A program made the translations under genes and the position numbers. From Halomonas meridiana (GTDB lineage Bacteria; Pseudomonadota; Gammaproteobacteria; Pseudomonadales; Halomonadaceae): a stretch of DNA of 64,000 nucleotides. The stretch's first letter is position 1, and each line of letters opens with the position of its first letter. The notes beneath the pieces are model-generated. The model was given only the letters and a program-made list of their open reading frames with translations, did no database searches and was not told the origin of the DNA. Of this stretch, positions 38,517-48,411 are shown piece by piece. Location: NCBI RefSeq assembly GCF_009846525.1, contig NZ_CP024621.1, positions 930,001-994,000 on the forward strand, in the 5' to 3' direction.

Positions 38517-39606
38517 ACGGTTGGCGAGATCGTTGGCTACTTCAAAGCCACACGCGGCGACCCCCGCCACTCGTTCGGCACCGGTTCCCTCGGCGCTTAG
38601 CCAGAACGGACTTCGCCAGTGTCTACGAGTCGCGGGTGGCGGCACGTTGGGGTTTATCATCAGCCAACTGATGGGGTGGAATTATGGCGTCTTCTTTACC
38701 GTCTTCCCTATGTTTTTGTTGGGCTTGGTGCCGGTGTTAAATGGCTCGATCATTCGCCAGTTTCTTTCCAACGTGAGCCTCAACGTGCTGGAAGTCAGCT
38801 TGGTCGTTGGGCTGTTAAAACATATGCCCGTGGTGATGACACTGGTGGTGCTGGGCCTGTTTCTGCTGCGCTTTAACCTAATGGCCAAAGGCCCGCTGTT
38901 TCTGTTCGGTGCCAACGGGGTGCTGACGCTCAGTATTCTGCTGCACTTTGCCAGCTATCCGGGGGTGGATTTAAGTGATCTGCTGGCCAGTAATCTCATG
39001 GCCAGCGTGCTGGCGGTGTTTATCGCCATGCTGATGTACACCCTGTTTCCCGATGTAGAGCCACGCCAGCCGCCGCCCAGAGGCAGTAAAACGGCGGCAC
39101 AAATCCGCCATGAAACGCTGATTGGCGGCATCACCGCCACGCTCTCGTTTGTGGTGTTTCAGGTATTTGACCTACGCGGTTCGCTCTCGGCGCAAATGGC
39201 CACCATCTTGATTCTGTTCACGCTGGGCTATTTCGGCGCTCAGGCATCGGCAGCCAAGCGTGCGGTCGGTACGCTGCTAGGCTGTAATCTCGCGCTGGTC
39301 ATGCAGTTGGCACTCTACACCCAGAGCCACCATTTTTTGTTGGTGATTCTGCTCTATTGGCTGGGACTAATGCTGTTTGCCAGGGAGCATATGTTGGAGG
39401 GTGGCGGCTCAGGCATTGGGTTTGGTGGGCTGACCACCATGGGGATTCTGTTTGGTCAGTCGTTAGGGCCGCAGCAAGACTTGGTCTACAGCGCGCTGTA
39501 CCGTTTCTCTTCCATGAGCGTGGCGCTGATCGGCACGCTGTCGGTGATGATTTGCCTGCACTACCTGCTCAACCGCTGGGAACCCACGCGCTTGCCCGAA
39601 AAGTAG
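38506..39606 (+). CDS. DUF2955 inner membrane exporter (aromatic acid efflux-like)
   Basis: 366 residues from the ATG at 38506. Two clusters of hydrophobic spans (residues ~45-175 and ~205-350) separated by a proline/charged loop, which is the FUSC/DUF2955 layout; F-F-T-V-F-P-M-F-L-L-G-L-V-P near residue 65 is a conserved block of that family. Family members with an adjacent HlyD protein export aromatic or fusaric-acid-like compounds (AaeAB-like); which substrate here is unknown. No third, outer membrane partner is adjacent. Confidence 0.8.
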   Translation: MFIRRLARSLATSKPHAATPATRSAPVPSALSQNGLRQCLRVAGGGTLGFIISQLMGWNYGVFFTVFPMFLLGLVPVLNGSIIRQFLSNVSLNVLEVSLVVGLLKHMPVVMTLVVLGLFLLRFNLMAKGPLFLFGANGVLTLSILLHFASYPGVDLSDLLASNLMASVLAVFIAMLMYTLFPDVEPRQPPPRGSKTAAQIRHETLIGGITATLSFVVFQVFDLRGSLSAQMATILILFTLGYFGAQASAAKRAVGTLLGCNLALVMQLALYTQSHHFLLVILLYWLGLMLFAREHMLEGGGSGIGFGGLTTMGILFGQSLGPQQDLVYSALYRFSSMSVALIGTLSVMICLHYLLNRWEPTRLPEK

Positions 39607-39714
39607 TTGAGGCAACTTTTTAACAAAGAGCTACGCTGAAAAAGAGTCGACGCTGATGTCGTAAGACGCACAGCGAGCGGCCATTTCCCTACTAACGGAT
39701 TAGAGGTGTTCGTC

Positions 39715-39900
39715 ATGGCAAGTGGCAAAGAAGATAAAGCGAAAGGTGCGGCCAACAAAGCCGCCGGTAAAGTAAAAGAAGCAGCAGGCAAGGCCACCGG
39801 TAGCAGCAAAACCGAAGCCAAAGGTAAAGCCCAACAGGCCAAAGGCGAACTGCAAAAAGGCAAGGGCGATGCCAAAGAGGGCGCCAAGAAGAAAAAGTAA
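39715..39900 (+). CDS. Lysine/alanine-rich CsbD-like stress protein
   Basis: 61 residues, about a third lysine, with repeats of K-G-x-A-x-K-A-A-G-K and K-A-Q-Q-A-K-G-E-L-Q-K-G-K-G-D. This is the degenerate CsbD pattern; no fold beyond amphipathic helix is visible. Start at 39715 because AGAGGTG lies just upstream. It lies alone between the efflux genes and the thiC terminator. Confidence 0.75.
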   Translation: MASGKEDKAKGAANKAAGKVKEAAGKATGSSKTEAKGKAQQAKGELQKGKGDAKEGAKKKK

Positions 39901-39920
39901 TTCTTGTTGCGCAGAACGAA

Positions 39921-39953
39921 CAACCGGAGCCAATGGCTCCGGTTGTTGTGTTT
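39921..39953. terminator. Bidirectional terminator between csbD-like gene and thiC
   Basis: Stem CAACCGGAGCCA / TGGCTCCGGTTG, 11-12 bp, with TTGTGTTT after it on the plus strand; also lies right after the thiC stop on the minus strand. Confidence 0.75.
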
Positions 39954-39958
39954 AAAGG

Positions 39959-42567
<2,609 letters not shown>

Positions 42568-42697
42568 GGTGCCTCCGGTGGTAATGATCCGGAGGGCAGG
42601 CGAAAAAGATCGAGGGAGTGGCACGGAAGGGTGGCGTAAAGGTGCGCCGCGGCCATCGCTTGATCCCTACGCCGGTACCCGCGCCGCCATTCATAAA

Positions 42698-42792
42698 GCA
42701 GCGCATTAGCCGGATCAGGTTCAGCGGGACCAGCGCTCGGTAGCTAAAAGCTCACCCTGCGCCATCTCAGCCGGATATCACCGGCACCCCGT
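42698..42792 (-). promoter_or_regulatory. TPP riboswitch (THI element) upstream of tenA-thiC
   Basis: Read on the minus strand: GGGGTGCC at the start, CTGAGA then the core G-C-A-G-G-G-T-G-A-G (usually ACCC-type variant), and CTGAACCTGATCCGGCTAAT at the 3' end, all standard THI-box elements. The aptamer ends about 130 nt before the tenA ATG, leaving room for an expression platform. It turns the operon off when thiamin pyrophosphate is abundant. Confidence 0.95.
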
Positions 42793-42999
42793 CAAGCTGT
42801 TCGTGGGTGGAGTGTAGGAGGCGGGTGGGGGAGATGCAAGGGGGGGATGGTTCGACTTAGGCTTTGCTCGGATATGAGGGAGGGGGTAGAGTTAAGTGAG
42901 GATTTTCCATAATCTCAATGAGCGGGGCAGGCTTATTAAGTTTGTATAGCCTGCCCTATTAAAACCTGTATATATCTTTGGTTTGATTAGGAGAGCTAT

Positions 43000-43188
43000 A
43001 TGCCAATCGTAACCGTCCAGCAATCCCCTGGTAGAACAAAAGAGCAACGTGAGCTCTTGGTAAAGCGGATAACCGAAGCCTTTTCAGAAGCATATGGAAC
43101 AAGCCCTGAGGCAGTCACAATATTTCTACAAGATTTTGACGACGAGCATTGGGCCAAAGGTGGGAAGCTACATTCTGAGCGATCTTGA
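43000..43188 (+). CDS. 4-oxalocrotonate tautomerase family protein
   Basis: 62 residues, the classic monomer length. Catalytic N-terminal Pro (M-P-I-V-T-V), then G-R-T-K-E-Q-R-E-L-L, F-L-Q-D-F and H-W-A-K-G-G-K-L typical of the 4-OT/tautomerase superfamily. The physiological substrate is unknown. TAGGAGAGC precedes the ATG. It is the last chromosomal gene before the integron; the remnant integrase meets its 3' end. Confidence 0.85.
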   Translation: MPIVTVQQSPGRTKEQRELLVKRITEAFSEAYGTSPEAVTIFLQDFDDEHWAKGGKLHSERS

Positions 43189-43189
43189 C

Positions 43190-43660
43190 TTCTTCCATTC
43201 GAGAAAAGTCGATTTCTTTAATACGTTGCTGATATGACTCTGAGGCTCGTAACCCCGAACCTAACATAAGTTTTGCAATTAGAAGCATGGAACCGAACAG
43301 ATGCTCAAACACACCCATGACCTCTTCGTGGGAAAGCACGACAGGTAAGCGCTGAGGGCGCTTAACTCGGCTAAATTGACCAATCTCGCCAAGCGGCTGG
43401 TCCAGCACATGGCGATAAAGGAAGACGATGGCATTGAGTGCTTGATTCTGTGTAGCCGCTGCCACGTGCCTTTCGATTGCCAGATACTCCAAAAATTGCC
43501 GTACTTCATGACCTGTTAGGGTGGCAGGGTGACGTAAATTATTAAACCGAATGTAAAATCGAATCCAGTAACAATAGGTTTTATCGGTGCGTAAGCTATA
43601 GCGCTTGACCCTCATGGTTGCCTTGACGCGTTCCATCAGTTTCATGGGAGAATGCCTCAA
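43190..43660 (-). pseudogene. Integron integrase (IntI), truncated
   Basis: About 157 N-terminal residues of a tyrosine-recombinase integron integrase: R-Y-S-L-R-T-D-K-T-Y-C-Y-W-I-R-F-Y-I-R-F (the core-binding domain), N-A-I-V-F-L-Y-R-H-V-L, and L-S-H-E-E-V near residue 110. The first catalytic Arg is present (G-S-G-L-R-A-S-E), but the frame then runs into antisense of the tautomerase gene and the catalytic half (HxxR, Tyr) is missing. The break lies near 43190. The gene points away from the cassette array, the standard integron arrangement, and must be inactive. Confidence 0.85.
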
Positions 43661-43786
43661 TAATGCTGTTCATAAAAGCAGTGTTATTGAGGCGAGCAAA
43701 ACGCGCAAGCCCGCGAATTTTGGCTACATCGCCAAAATTCTCTTTGCACGCTGTAGAATCAATGAGGTAGATTCAATTTGGTGGCT

Positions 43787-43857
43787 ATGAAACCTCAGTC
43801 ATTGTGATGTCACGTTCATTGAGGTTTCATGGCAGGGCGTATAATCACTGTTAGGGT
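43787..43857 (+). promoter_or_regulatory. attI-like site with hairpin and cassette promoter
   Basis: Perfect 11-bp inverted repeat ATGAAACCTCA / TGAGGTTTCAT (43787-43797, 43820-43830). A consensus -10 TATAAT (43840-43845) lies 5 bp before the recombination point (GTTAGGG from 43850), with TTGAGG (43819-43824) as a -35 at 15 bp, short of optimal. This would be the Pc-type promoter of the array. Confidence 0.55.
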
Positions 43858-43887
43858 TTAAAACAATTGGGTCAATAAGGAGTTTTC

Positions 43888-44388
43888 GTGTCCAGTTTTT
43901 CGATTATAGAGTTAATGACTCTAATGATGTCCGCGATGTCTGCTGTTGCTGTGCTCTATCTCGCAATGCAGGTCTCAATCATCAAAAGAATTTATATGCG
44001 TGAAACACATGCTAACCGTATGGAGAGAACGCTTGAAGCTATGGAGCTCCCGAGTGAAGTTACAAAGACGATGAGCCAGGTTCTTCACCAGCATTACAGA
44101 GGTGATATGCATGCGATATTTGAAGACCCAGAGCTGAGAGCATCTTTGTATTCCACTCTAAATACGCTAGAAAATCTATCCTTTGGGATTTTGTCGGGAA
44201 TATATGACGAAGATGTGGCGTTTGCGCAAATGGGAGGCGCGCTGCCTAGGTTTTACGATATTATTCAGAGATTTGTCTATGAATCAAGAGAAGAGTTCTT
44301 GTCATCTAGTCAGTACATTAAGTTAGAACAATTAGCTCGTATGTGGGCGCATAGGGAGAAAGGCTATTACAAAAGGAGTGCATTATGA
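43888..44388 (+). CDS. Cassette 1, gene A: DUF4760-like membrane protein
   Basis: 166 residues, GTG start with AAGGAG 5 nt upstream. One N-terminal span (residues 8-29), then a helical cytoplasmic domain. The L-N-T-L-E-N-L-S-F-G-I-L-S-G-I-Y-D-E segment near residue 90-110 resembles the DUF4760 pattern. Its stop overlaps the next gene's start (ATGA), so the two are coupled. A two-gene cassette is uncommon, and small membrane pairs of this kind are often defence or toxin-antitoxin modules; no such role is shown. Confidence 0.75.
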   Translation: MSSFSIIELMTLMMSAMSAVAVLYLAMQVSIIKRIYMRETHANRMERTLEAMELPSEVTKTMSQVLHQHYRGDMHAIFEDPELRASLYSTLNTLENLSFGILSGIYDEDVAFAQMGGALPRFYDIIQRFVYESREEFLSSSQYIKLEQLARMWAHREKGYYKRSAL

Positions 44389-44789
44389 GCAAAGAAACTC
44401 CTTTTGAGGTTATTTCAGATTATTGTAATAGCGAGGACAAGAATACGGTTGTAAGAGACTTAGCTTATAGTATTTATAGGCAGCAATTTGAAGACCTTTC
44501 TAAAGATGCAAATGGTGACCAAACCAGCATCGATGCAATTCAAAAAACACTGTTGTCGCAAGGAAATCTGGTTGCGCATGTTAGAACTGCTGAAGATATG
44601 CTGTCCAGACAATTTCAAAGTGAGTTAAAGCCAATACAGTCTAAGGCGACAAAAGACTCTTTTTGGTTTTCCGTAGGTAGTGGCGTAGTGAGTAATATTC
44701 TATATTCTCTGCTCCTAATTATTGTGTTTGTAATTGCAAAAGACCAGCTGTCATCGTGGCTCTCAACCTTAATCGAAACGAAACCCTAA
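44385..44789 (+). CDS. Cassette 1, gene B: tail-anchored membrane protein
   Basis: 134 residues. Soluble helical N-terminus (about 95 residues) and one C-terminal span (I-L-Y-S-L-L-L-I-I-V-F-V-I-A, ~residues 105-122). No family recognised. TAA stop lies inside the attC1 R'' box. Coupled by 4 bp to gene A; the pair brackets the membrane from opposite ends, so a physical complex is plausible. Confidence 0.7.
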   Translation: MSKETPFEVISDYCNSEDKNTVVRDLAYSIYRQQFEDLSKDANGDQTSIDAIQKTLLSQGNLVAHVRTAEDMLSRQFQSELKPIQSKATKDSFWFSVGSGVVSNILYSLLLIIVFVIAKDQLSSWLSTLIETKP

Positions 44790-44867
44790 CAAATGCAGGC
44801 ACGGCGACGCCTTTTCCATTGCGGCTTCGCCTTCATTTCAAAGCCGCGCATGCTGCAGGCGTTAGAC
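44784..44867 (+). other. attC1
   Basis: R'' box CCCTAAC (44784-44790), R' box GTTAGAC (44861-44867), 84 bp, with an imperfect palindrome between (GGCGACGCC and GCGGCTTCGCC segments near the centre). Recombination after G44861. CCCTAAC is the exact complement of the cassette start GTTAGGG. Confidence 0.88.
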
Positions 44868-44877
44868 AAGGAAAGAG

Positions 44878-46157
44878 ATGAAGTACGTAATCTTCTATTC
44901 ATGGCAATCAGATTTGCCCAACAATACTAATCGCGGTTTTATTGAGTCCGTTATTGAAAAGTCTATCAAGAACAGCAATGGAGCTGATCTTTATGATTTA
45001 GAACCAACCATTGATAGGGATACCAAAGATGTGCCTGGTTCGCCAAACATAACTCAAACATTAATTGATAAAATTAAGGCCAGCGATGCTTTTGTTGCAG
45101 ATATTTCCATAGTTACCGGCATATTGAACGAAGATGAACGGCCATCACCCAATCCAAACGTACTATTGGAACTCGGGTATGCGATAGCTCTATTAGGATG
45201 GGATAAAATAATCCTGTTCTGTAATGAACACTATGGAACAGACGAGGACTTGCCCTTTGATATACGCCAGCATAGAAGGATCGGCTATCGCTTGGAACAA
45301 GATGAAAAAAATCCGATGCGCGCAACAATCTAGCAAAGCATTTCGGGTCTCGATTGTCAGAACTGTTAAAAAAAGGGAAGGCTCGTTCTAGAATTAAGTC
45401 CCCGGTATTAGAAGTCTTGTGGAACTATCTAAGTGTCGAAAATTCTGCTGATATTGAATCTGGCGTAGATTCCTGTGAAATAACGCTAAAGAGAGCAACA
45501 GACAACACAGAGGTGGTGGAAAGAATCAAGCAAGAAATCACCTTAGTTAATGAAGCAGATGGGAGCATAGATCCAAAGTGGGATGATAAGAAAGAAAGTT
45601 TCAGAAAACGAGCTGAAGGATTTATCGAGGAACTTTCCGATGAGCAGAAAGGAAACGACTTCTTGGTCAATCGTAATGTCAATAATGTTTGCCCAGTCAC
45701 CCTTACAGTTGATAACGACGGAACTGCATCCGCATCAGATATCAGAGTAGAGATGGAACTACCTGAATGGATATTGGGTGTTGAGAACCTTCCAAAAGAA
45801 CGTGATGTACCAACTAGGCCGAATATGCCAATTCCAACCGCTCCGAAAGCTACTGATGCAATAAGAGGCGCATCAATATTCGGAGGTATATCAAGGATGA
45901 ACCTTGATCTAGATCATGCGGCGTTGCTCCGAGCAAACGTGAATCGCATCTCTGCTTGCTATCTAAAAAATGAGCATACAGTATATTTCTGGGCCGATCG
46001 ACTGCTGCATAAGCATGTAATAACTAATCGGAATGACAGGTTCTATCTTCTTGCTTTATCAAACGCACCAGTTGGTACGCATAAGATTACGGGTAAAGTG
46101 TTTTGCACTGAGCAAGATGACTGGCATGATTTTGAGCTATCTATCAATGTTGTCTAA
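44878..46157 (+). pseudogene. Cassette 2: TIR-like protein split by a -1 frameshift
   Basis: Two overlapping frames. Part 1 (44878-45333, 151 residues): a TIR/SEFIR-like Rossmann domain, Y-V-I-F-Y-S-W-Q-S-D at the start, D-R-D-T-K-D-V-P-G-S, S-D-A-F-V-A-D-I-S and the N-P-N-V-L-L-E-L-G-Y-A segment with the Glu that is catalytic in NAD-cleaving TIR domains. It then runs out after a run of A. Part 2 (frame open from 45306 to 46157) continues without a good start as K-S-D-A-R-N-N-L-A-K-H-F and an unknown C-terminal domain. A -1 slip at A AAA AAU (45306-45312) would join them into about 426 residues, the expected size for this group. Either programmed frameshifting or a disabling single-base deletion. 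AAGGAAAGAG precedes the ATG. Confidence 0.7.
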
Positions 46158-46232
46158 CAAGGCCGTAAACGCGGACGTATTTTTCGTTCGATTTGCTCAC
46201 TACAAATTCGCCGGTTACGGCTGGCGTTAGCC
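46152..46232 (+). other. attC2
   Basis: R'' GTCTAAC (46152-46158), R' GTTAGCC (46226-46232), 81 bp. R'' is the exact complement of GTTAGAC at the end of attC1, as expected for the ends of one cassette. Confidence 0.88.
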
Positions 46233-46264
46233 ATCTTTAAAAATAATATCATCAAGGATATTTT

Positions 46265-46684
46265 ATGAAATATCACGTAAATGCCTGGGGCGGTGATACT
46301 GAAGCTTTCAAAAAAGGTTTTGTCAAAGCTTTAGAGCTCACATTTCAAAGCGAGCACAAGTCTTTGCTTATCAGAATTGGTTTATTAGACAATGCACGAG
46401 GCATCATGATGGATGTTTTGGGCGAAAAATTCACAAAGAAACTCATTAAAGAAAAAGCAATCGACTTCACTTTAGAGGGACGCCGCATCTCTATCAATTT
46501 AGAGGGCGACAGAACCAGGCGTACTGCTTTTAGAAGTGGAGTTATTTTTTGTCCATGGGCAGCACCTGACACATTATTGGATGTAATTCAGGACTATCGA
46601 CAGATTGATATGGTCTATGTGCCTTGGATGGAAAAAGAAAGGGATGACTATATTATCTCTAATCCTGATTCAGTCGAAATCTAG
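46265..46684 (+). CDS. Cassette 3: unknown 139-residue protein
   Basis: No family recognised. Mixed alpha/beta soluble protein with no signal or span; F-C-P-W-A-A-P-D near residue 97-104 and V-P-W-M-E-K-E-R-D near 120 are the only unusual blocks. AAGGA precedes the ATG at 6 nt. It is the whole gene content of a 523-bp cassette and ends 10 bp before attC3. Standard codons, AT-rich. Confidence 0.75.
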   Translation: MKYHVNAWGGDTEAFKKGFVKALELTFQSEHKSLLIRIGLLDNARGIMMDVLGEKFTKKLIKEKAIDFTLEGRRISINLEGDRTRRTAFRSGVIFCPWAAPDTLLDVIQDYRQIDMVYVPWMEKERDDYIISNPDSVEI

Positions 46685-46693
46685 AAATCATAT

Positions 46694-46755
46694 TGCTAAC
46701 AAAACCATCCAGCGGACGCGCCAAAGGCGCGCGCCGCTGATGGTTGGCGTTATGC
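46694..46755 (+). other. attC3
   Basis: R'' TGCTAAC (46694-46700), R' GTTATGC (46749-46755), only 62 bp, with CAGCGGACGCGCC / GGCGCGCGCCGCTG as central palindrome. R'' differs by one base from the complement of the cassette 3 start GTTAGCC. Confidence 0.87.
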
Positions 46756-46792
46756 ATCCGGAAAAATTATTCAATAACTCTGGGGGTTAAGC

Positions 46793-47743
46793 TTGTCTAA
46801 CAAAAAAAGCGTGCAGAACGATTACGATAAGCTATGTTCCCGTGAGGAAGTTATAAAGTGCCCACATATGATGGTGTTACTCGGTTACTTGCATCAGAAA
46901 CACGAGCTTCCTAGGTATGGGTGGCGAAACAATGGACTCCGCTACCACTATACAGATGCTCAAGGTTTGCTTGGTATAATTCAGAATGGTCGTTTGTGGG
47001 CTACCGACATTCGTTTCCTTAATGATCCATCAGAAGGATCATTTCTACCCGAACGACTAATTAGCCTCATGGAATCGAAACCTGGCGGAATAAATAATAC
47101 TGAACGCGAAGTAATTAAAGGATTAAAAGATGCACTTCGAAATCCGAATTCAAATTATTCTAGCTTCTGTACTAGCCTCTCCGCGAACGGAGATCTTCTG
47201 AGTCAATGGCGAGGATATGGTAGCTTCGGTAAAGGTTACGCTGTTGGACTAAGTCTTGAGGGTTTATTACCACATCCACAAGTTGCTTCATATTACGACG
47301 TGATATATGGAGATAATGGTCTCGAAGAAATCGCTTTCGATCTTCTCGATCTGTTTGTATCTTCCGTTAGTAAATGGAAAGATATGATGTTCGATGAATG
47401 GGTGTTCACATTGAGCGTTTTAGCGAAATCCTTTAAAGATCCAAGTTATAGTGAAGAGCAAGAAAGCCGTTTAGTATGCTCCTATTCTGGCGATGACAAT
47501 GATCTTTTTTAGAACGAAAAGCCCCTCCGATTTAGGGCAAGAGGTAGTGATTTAATTCCTTATATTCCATTGTCTTTAAGTTTGCTTAAGGATGGAGAAG
47601 TGCCGAGACTACCCATAAAGCGAATTGTCATTGGCCCTGGAGTTGACTTCGATCGGAATTATATATCAATTAAAGAGCTTCTGAAGGCTCACTCTTACGA
47701 TGACGTGGTTGTGGAAAAATCAAATATTCCTTTTCGGCCATAG
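46793..47743 (+). pseudogene. Cassette 4: DUF2971 protein with in-frame stop
   Basis: 239 residues from a TTG start (GGGGG upstream) to a TAG at 47510-47512, then the same frame stays open for another 77 codons to 47743. Together 317 codons. The N-terminal part has the DUF2971 hallmarks (R-Y-H-Y-T-D-A-Q-G-L-L-G-I-I and F-L-N-D-P-S-E); the part after the TAG holds the family's usual end (P-I-K-R-I-V-I-G-P-G-V-D). DUF2971 proteins occur in defence islands, function not established. The TAG looks like a nonsense mutation; readthrough cannot be excluded. Confidence 0.75.
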
Positions 47744-47857
47744 AGGTAAGCTGATAAGTTGTTTTTTGTAAAATGAAAAGCACCTGAGAGTATTTGGCAT
47801 GCACGCTATTTCAGTAGGTCATTGTATCAAGATTAATACTAGCATTCGCTGGATAAT

Positions 47858-47939
47858 GCATAACAATGCCAGGCAGCGCGACCCATTTTTCGTTGCGCTT
47901 CGCTCCACTACAAATGGTCGCCTGCTGGCGGCGTTGAGG
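47858..47939 (+). other. attC4, probably interrupted by an IS-like element
   Basis: R'' GCATAAC (47858-47864), exact complement of the cassette 4 start GTTATGC, then a strong palindrome (GCGACCATTTG-type arms: GCGACCCATTT / AAATGGTCGC). At the far end the core reads GTTGAGG, which fails GTTRRRY at the last base, and GAGGCTGTAGAAAA from 47936 resembles the inverted-repeat end of IS1182-like elements. So the element seems to have entered the core after GTT. Confidence 0.7.
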
Positions 47940-48101
47940 CTGTAGAAAACCCCTTTGACAGCCAGGTTTTGGCAGGACTGAGAAAACAGACGGAGAGTGG
48001 TCAGCATGCTGCGCTTCAAGGTTTACAACTACGATCAGAACGCCATGGTGGTGATTAACTATAAGGATCAGCTCCAGCCTGGCAAAAGAGAAAGGGCCTG
48101 A
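47936..48101 (+). mobile_element. IS1182-like transposase remnant
   Basis: A reading frame from ATG 48006 begins M-L-R-F-K-V-Y-N-Y-D-Q-N-A-M-V-V-I-N-Y and reaches D-Q-L-Q-P-G, the N-terminus of IS1182-type DDE transposases, then shifts to an unrelated stretch and stops at 48101. The IR-like GAGGCTGTAGAAAA lies 70 bp upstream of the ATG, the right distance for this family. No 3' half or right end is seen. Confidence 0.55.
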
Positions 48102-48411
48102 AACATTTCAGCAAATGGCGAAGGAAGCCCCTTTTAAAGCAGAGCAATGGATCGCGTCCTGTGAAAAATGGAATAAGCTGTTGGCTAGCGATCTGTCGGA
48201 TCAAAACATCAAGGCGTTACTACCATGAAAGTTAACTCGGTTTCCGAGCGGGACTAGACGATATGCAACTCCTTCTACGATCAGTGGTATTTGCATAATC
48301 GTGGCGCTGTCGGTGTTCCTCGTCCGGCCAGCTTCTAAATTTTACTTTGAGTCTGTTGTTGTGAGTAAACTAAAGATACGAGCCACACCATAAATAAACG
48401 GAGAAATAATA

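Larger units (their letters stand above)
43190..47939. mobile_element. Sedentary chromosomal integron with four cassettes
   Basis: Truncated intI pointing left, attI-like site, then four gene cassettes read rightwards, each closed by an attC. Recombination points (G|TTRRRY-type) fall at 43850/43851, 44861/44862, 46226/46227, 46749/46750 and 47933/47934. Ends match within each cassette: GTTAGGG with CCCTAAC, GTTAGAC with GTCTAAC, GTTATGC with GCATAAC are exact reverse complements; GTTAGCC with TGCTAAC has one mismatch. The region is visibly AT-richer than its flanks. Two of the ORF stop codons (cassette 1 second gene and cassette 2) fall inside the attC R'' box, as is usual for cassettes. Confidence 0.9.
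47744..48411. other. Remnant-filled stretch without an intact gene
   Basis: 668 bp. From left: the tail of cassette 4 (AT-rich, no gene), attC4, the IS1182-like start, then a 3' gene fragment in frame from about 48103 to 48228 reading ...M-A-K-E-A-P-F-K-A-E-Q-W-I ...ending K-A-L-L-P (C-terminal end of an unidentified protein), and a further short tail S-F-Y-D-Q-W-Y-L-H-N-R-G... ending near 48338. These look like ends of broken genes beyond the array. Confidence 0.5.

Noticed and set aside
43605-43790. 61-residue plus-strand frame at the attI region
   Set aside because: No ribosome site and overlaps intI start and the attI inverted repeat.
46793-47743. Programmed stop-codon readthrough in the DUF2971 gene
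   Set aside because: No readthrough context recognised; a simple nonsense mutation is more likely, kept only as a question in the finding.
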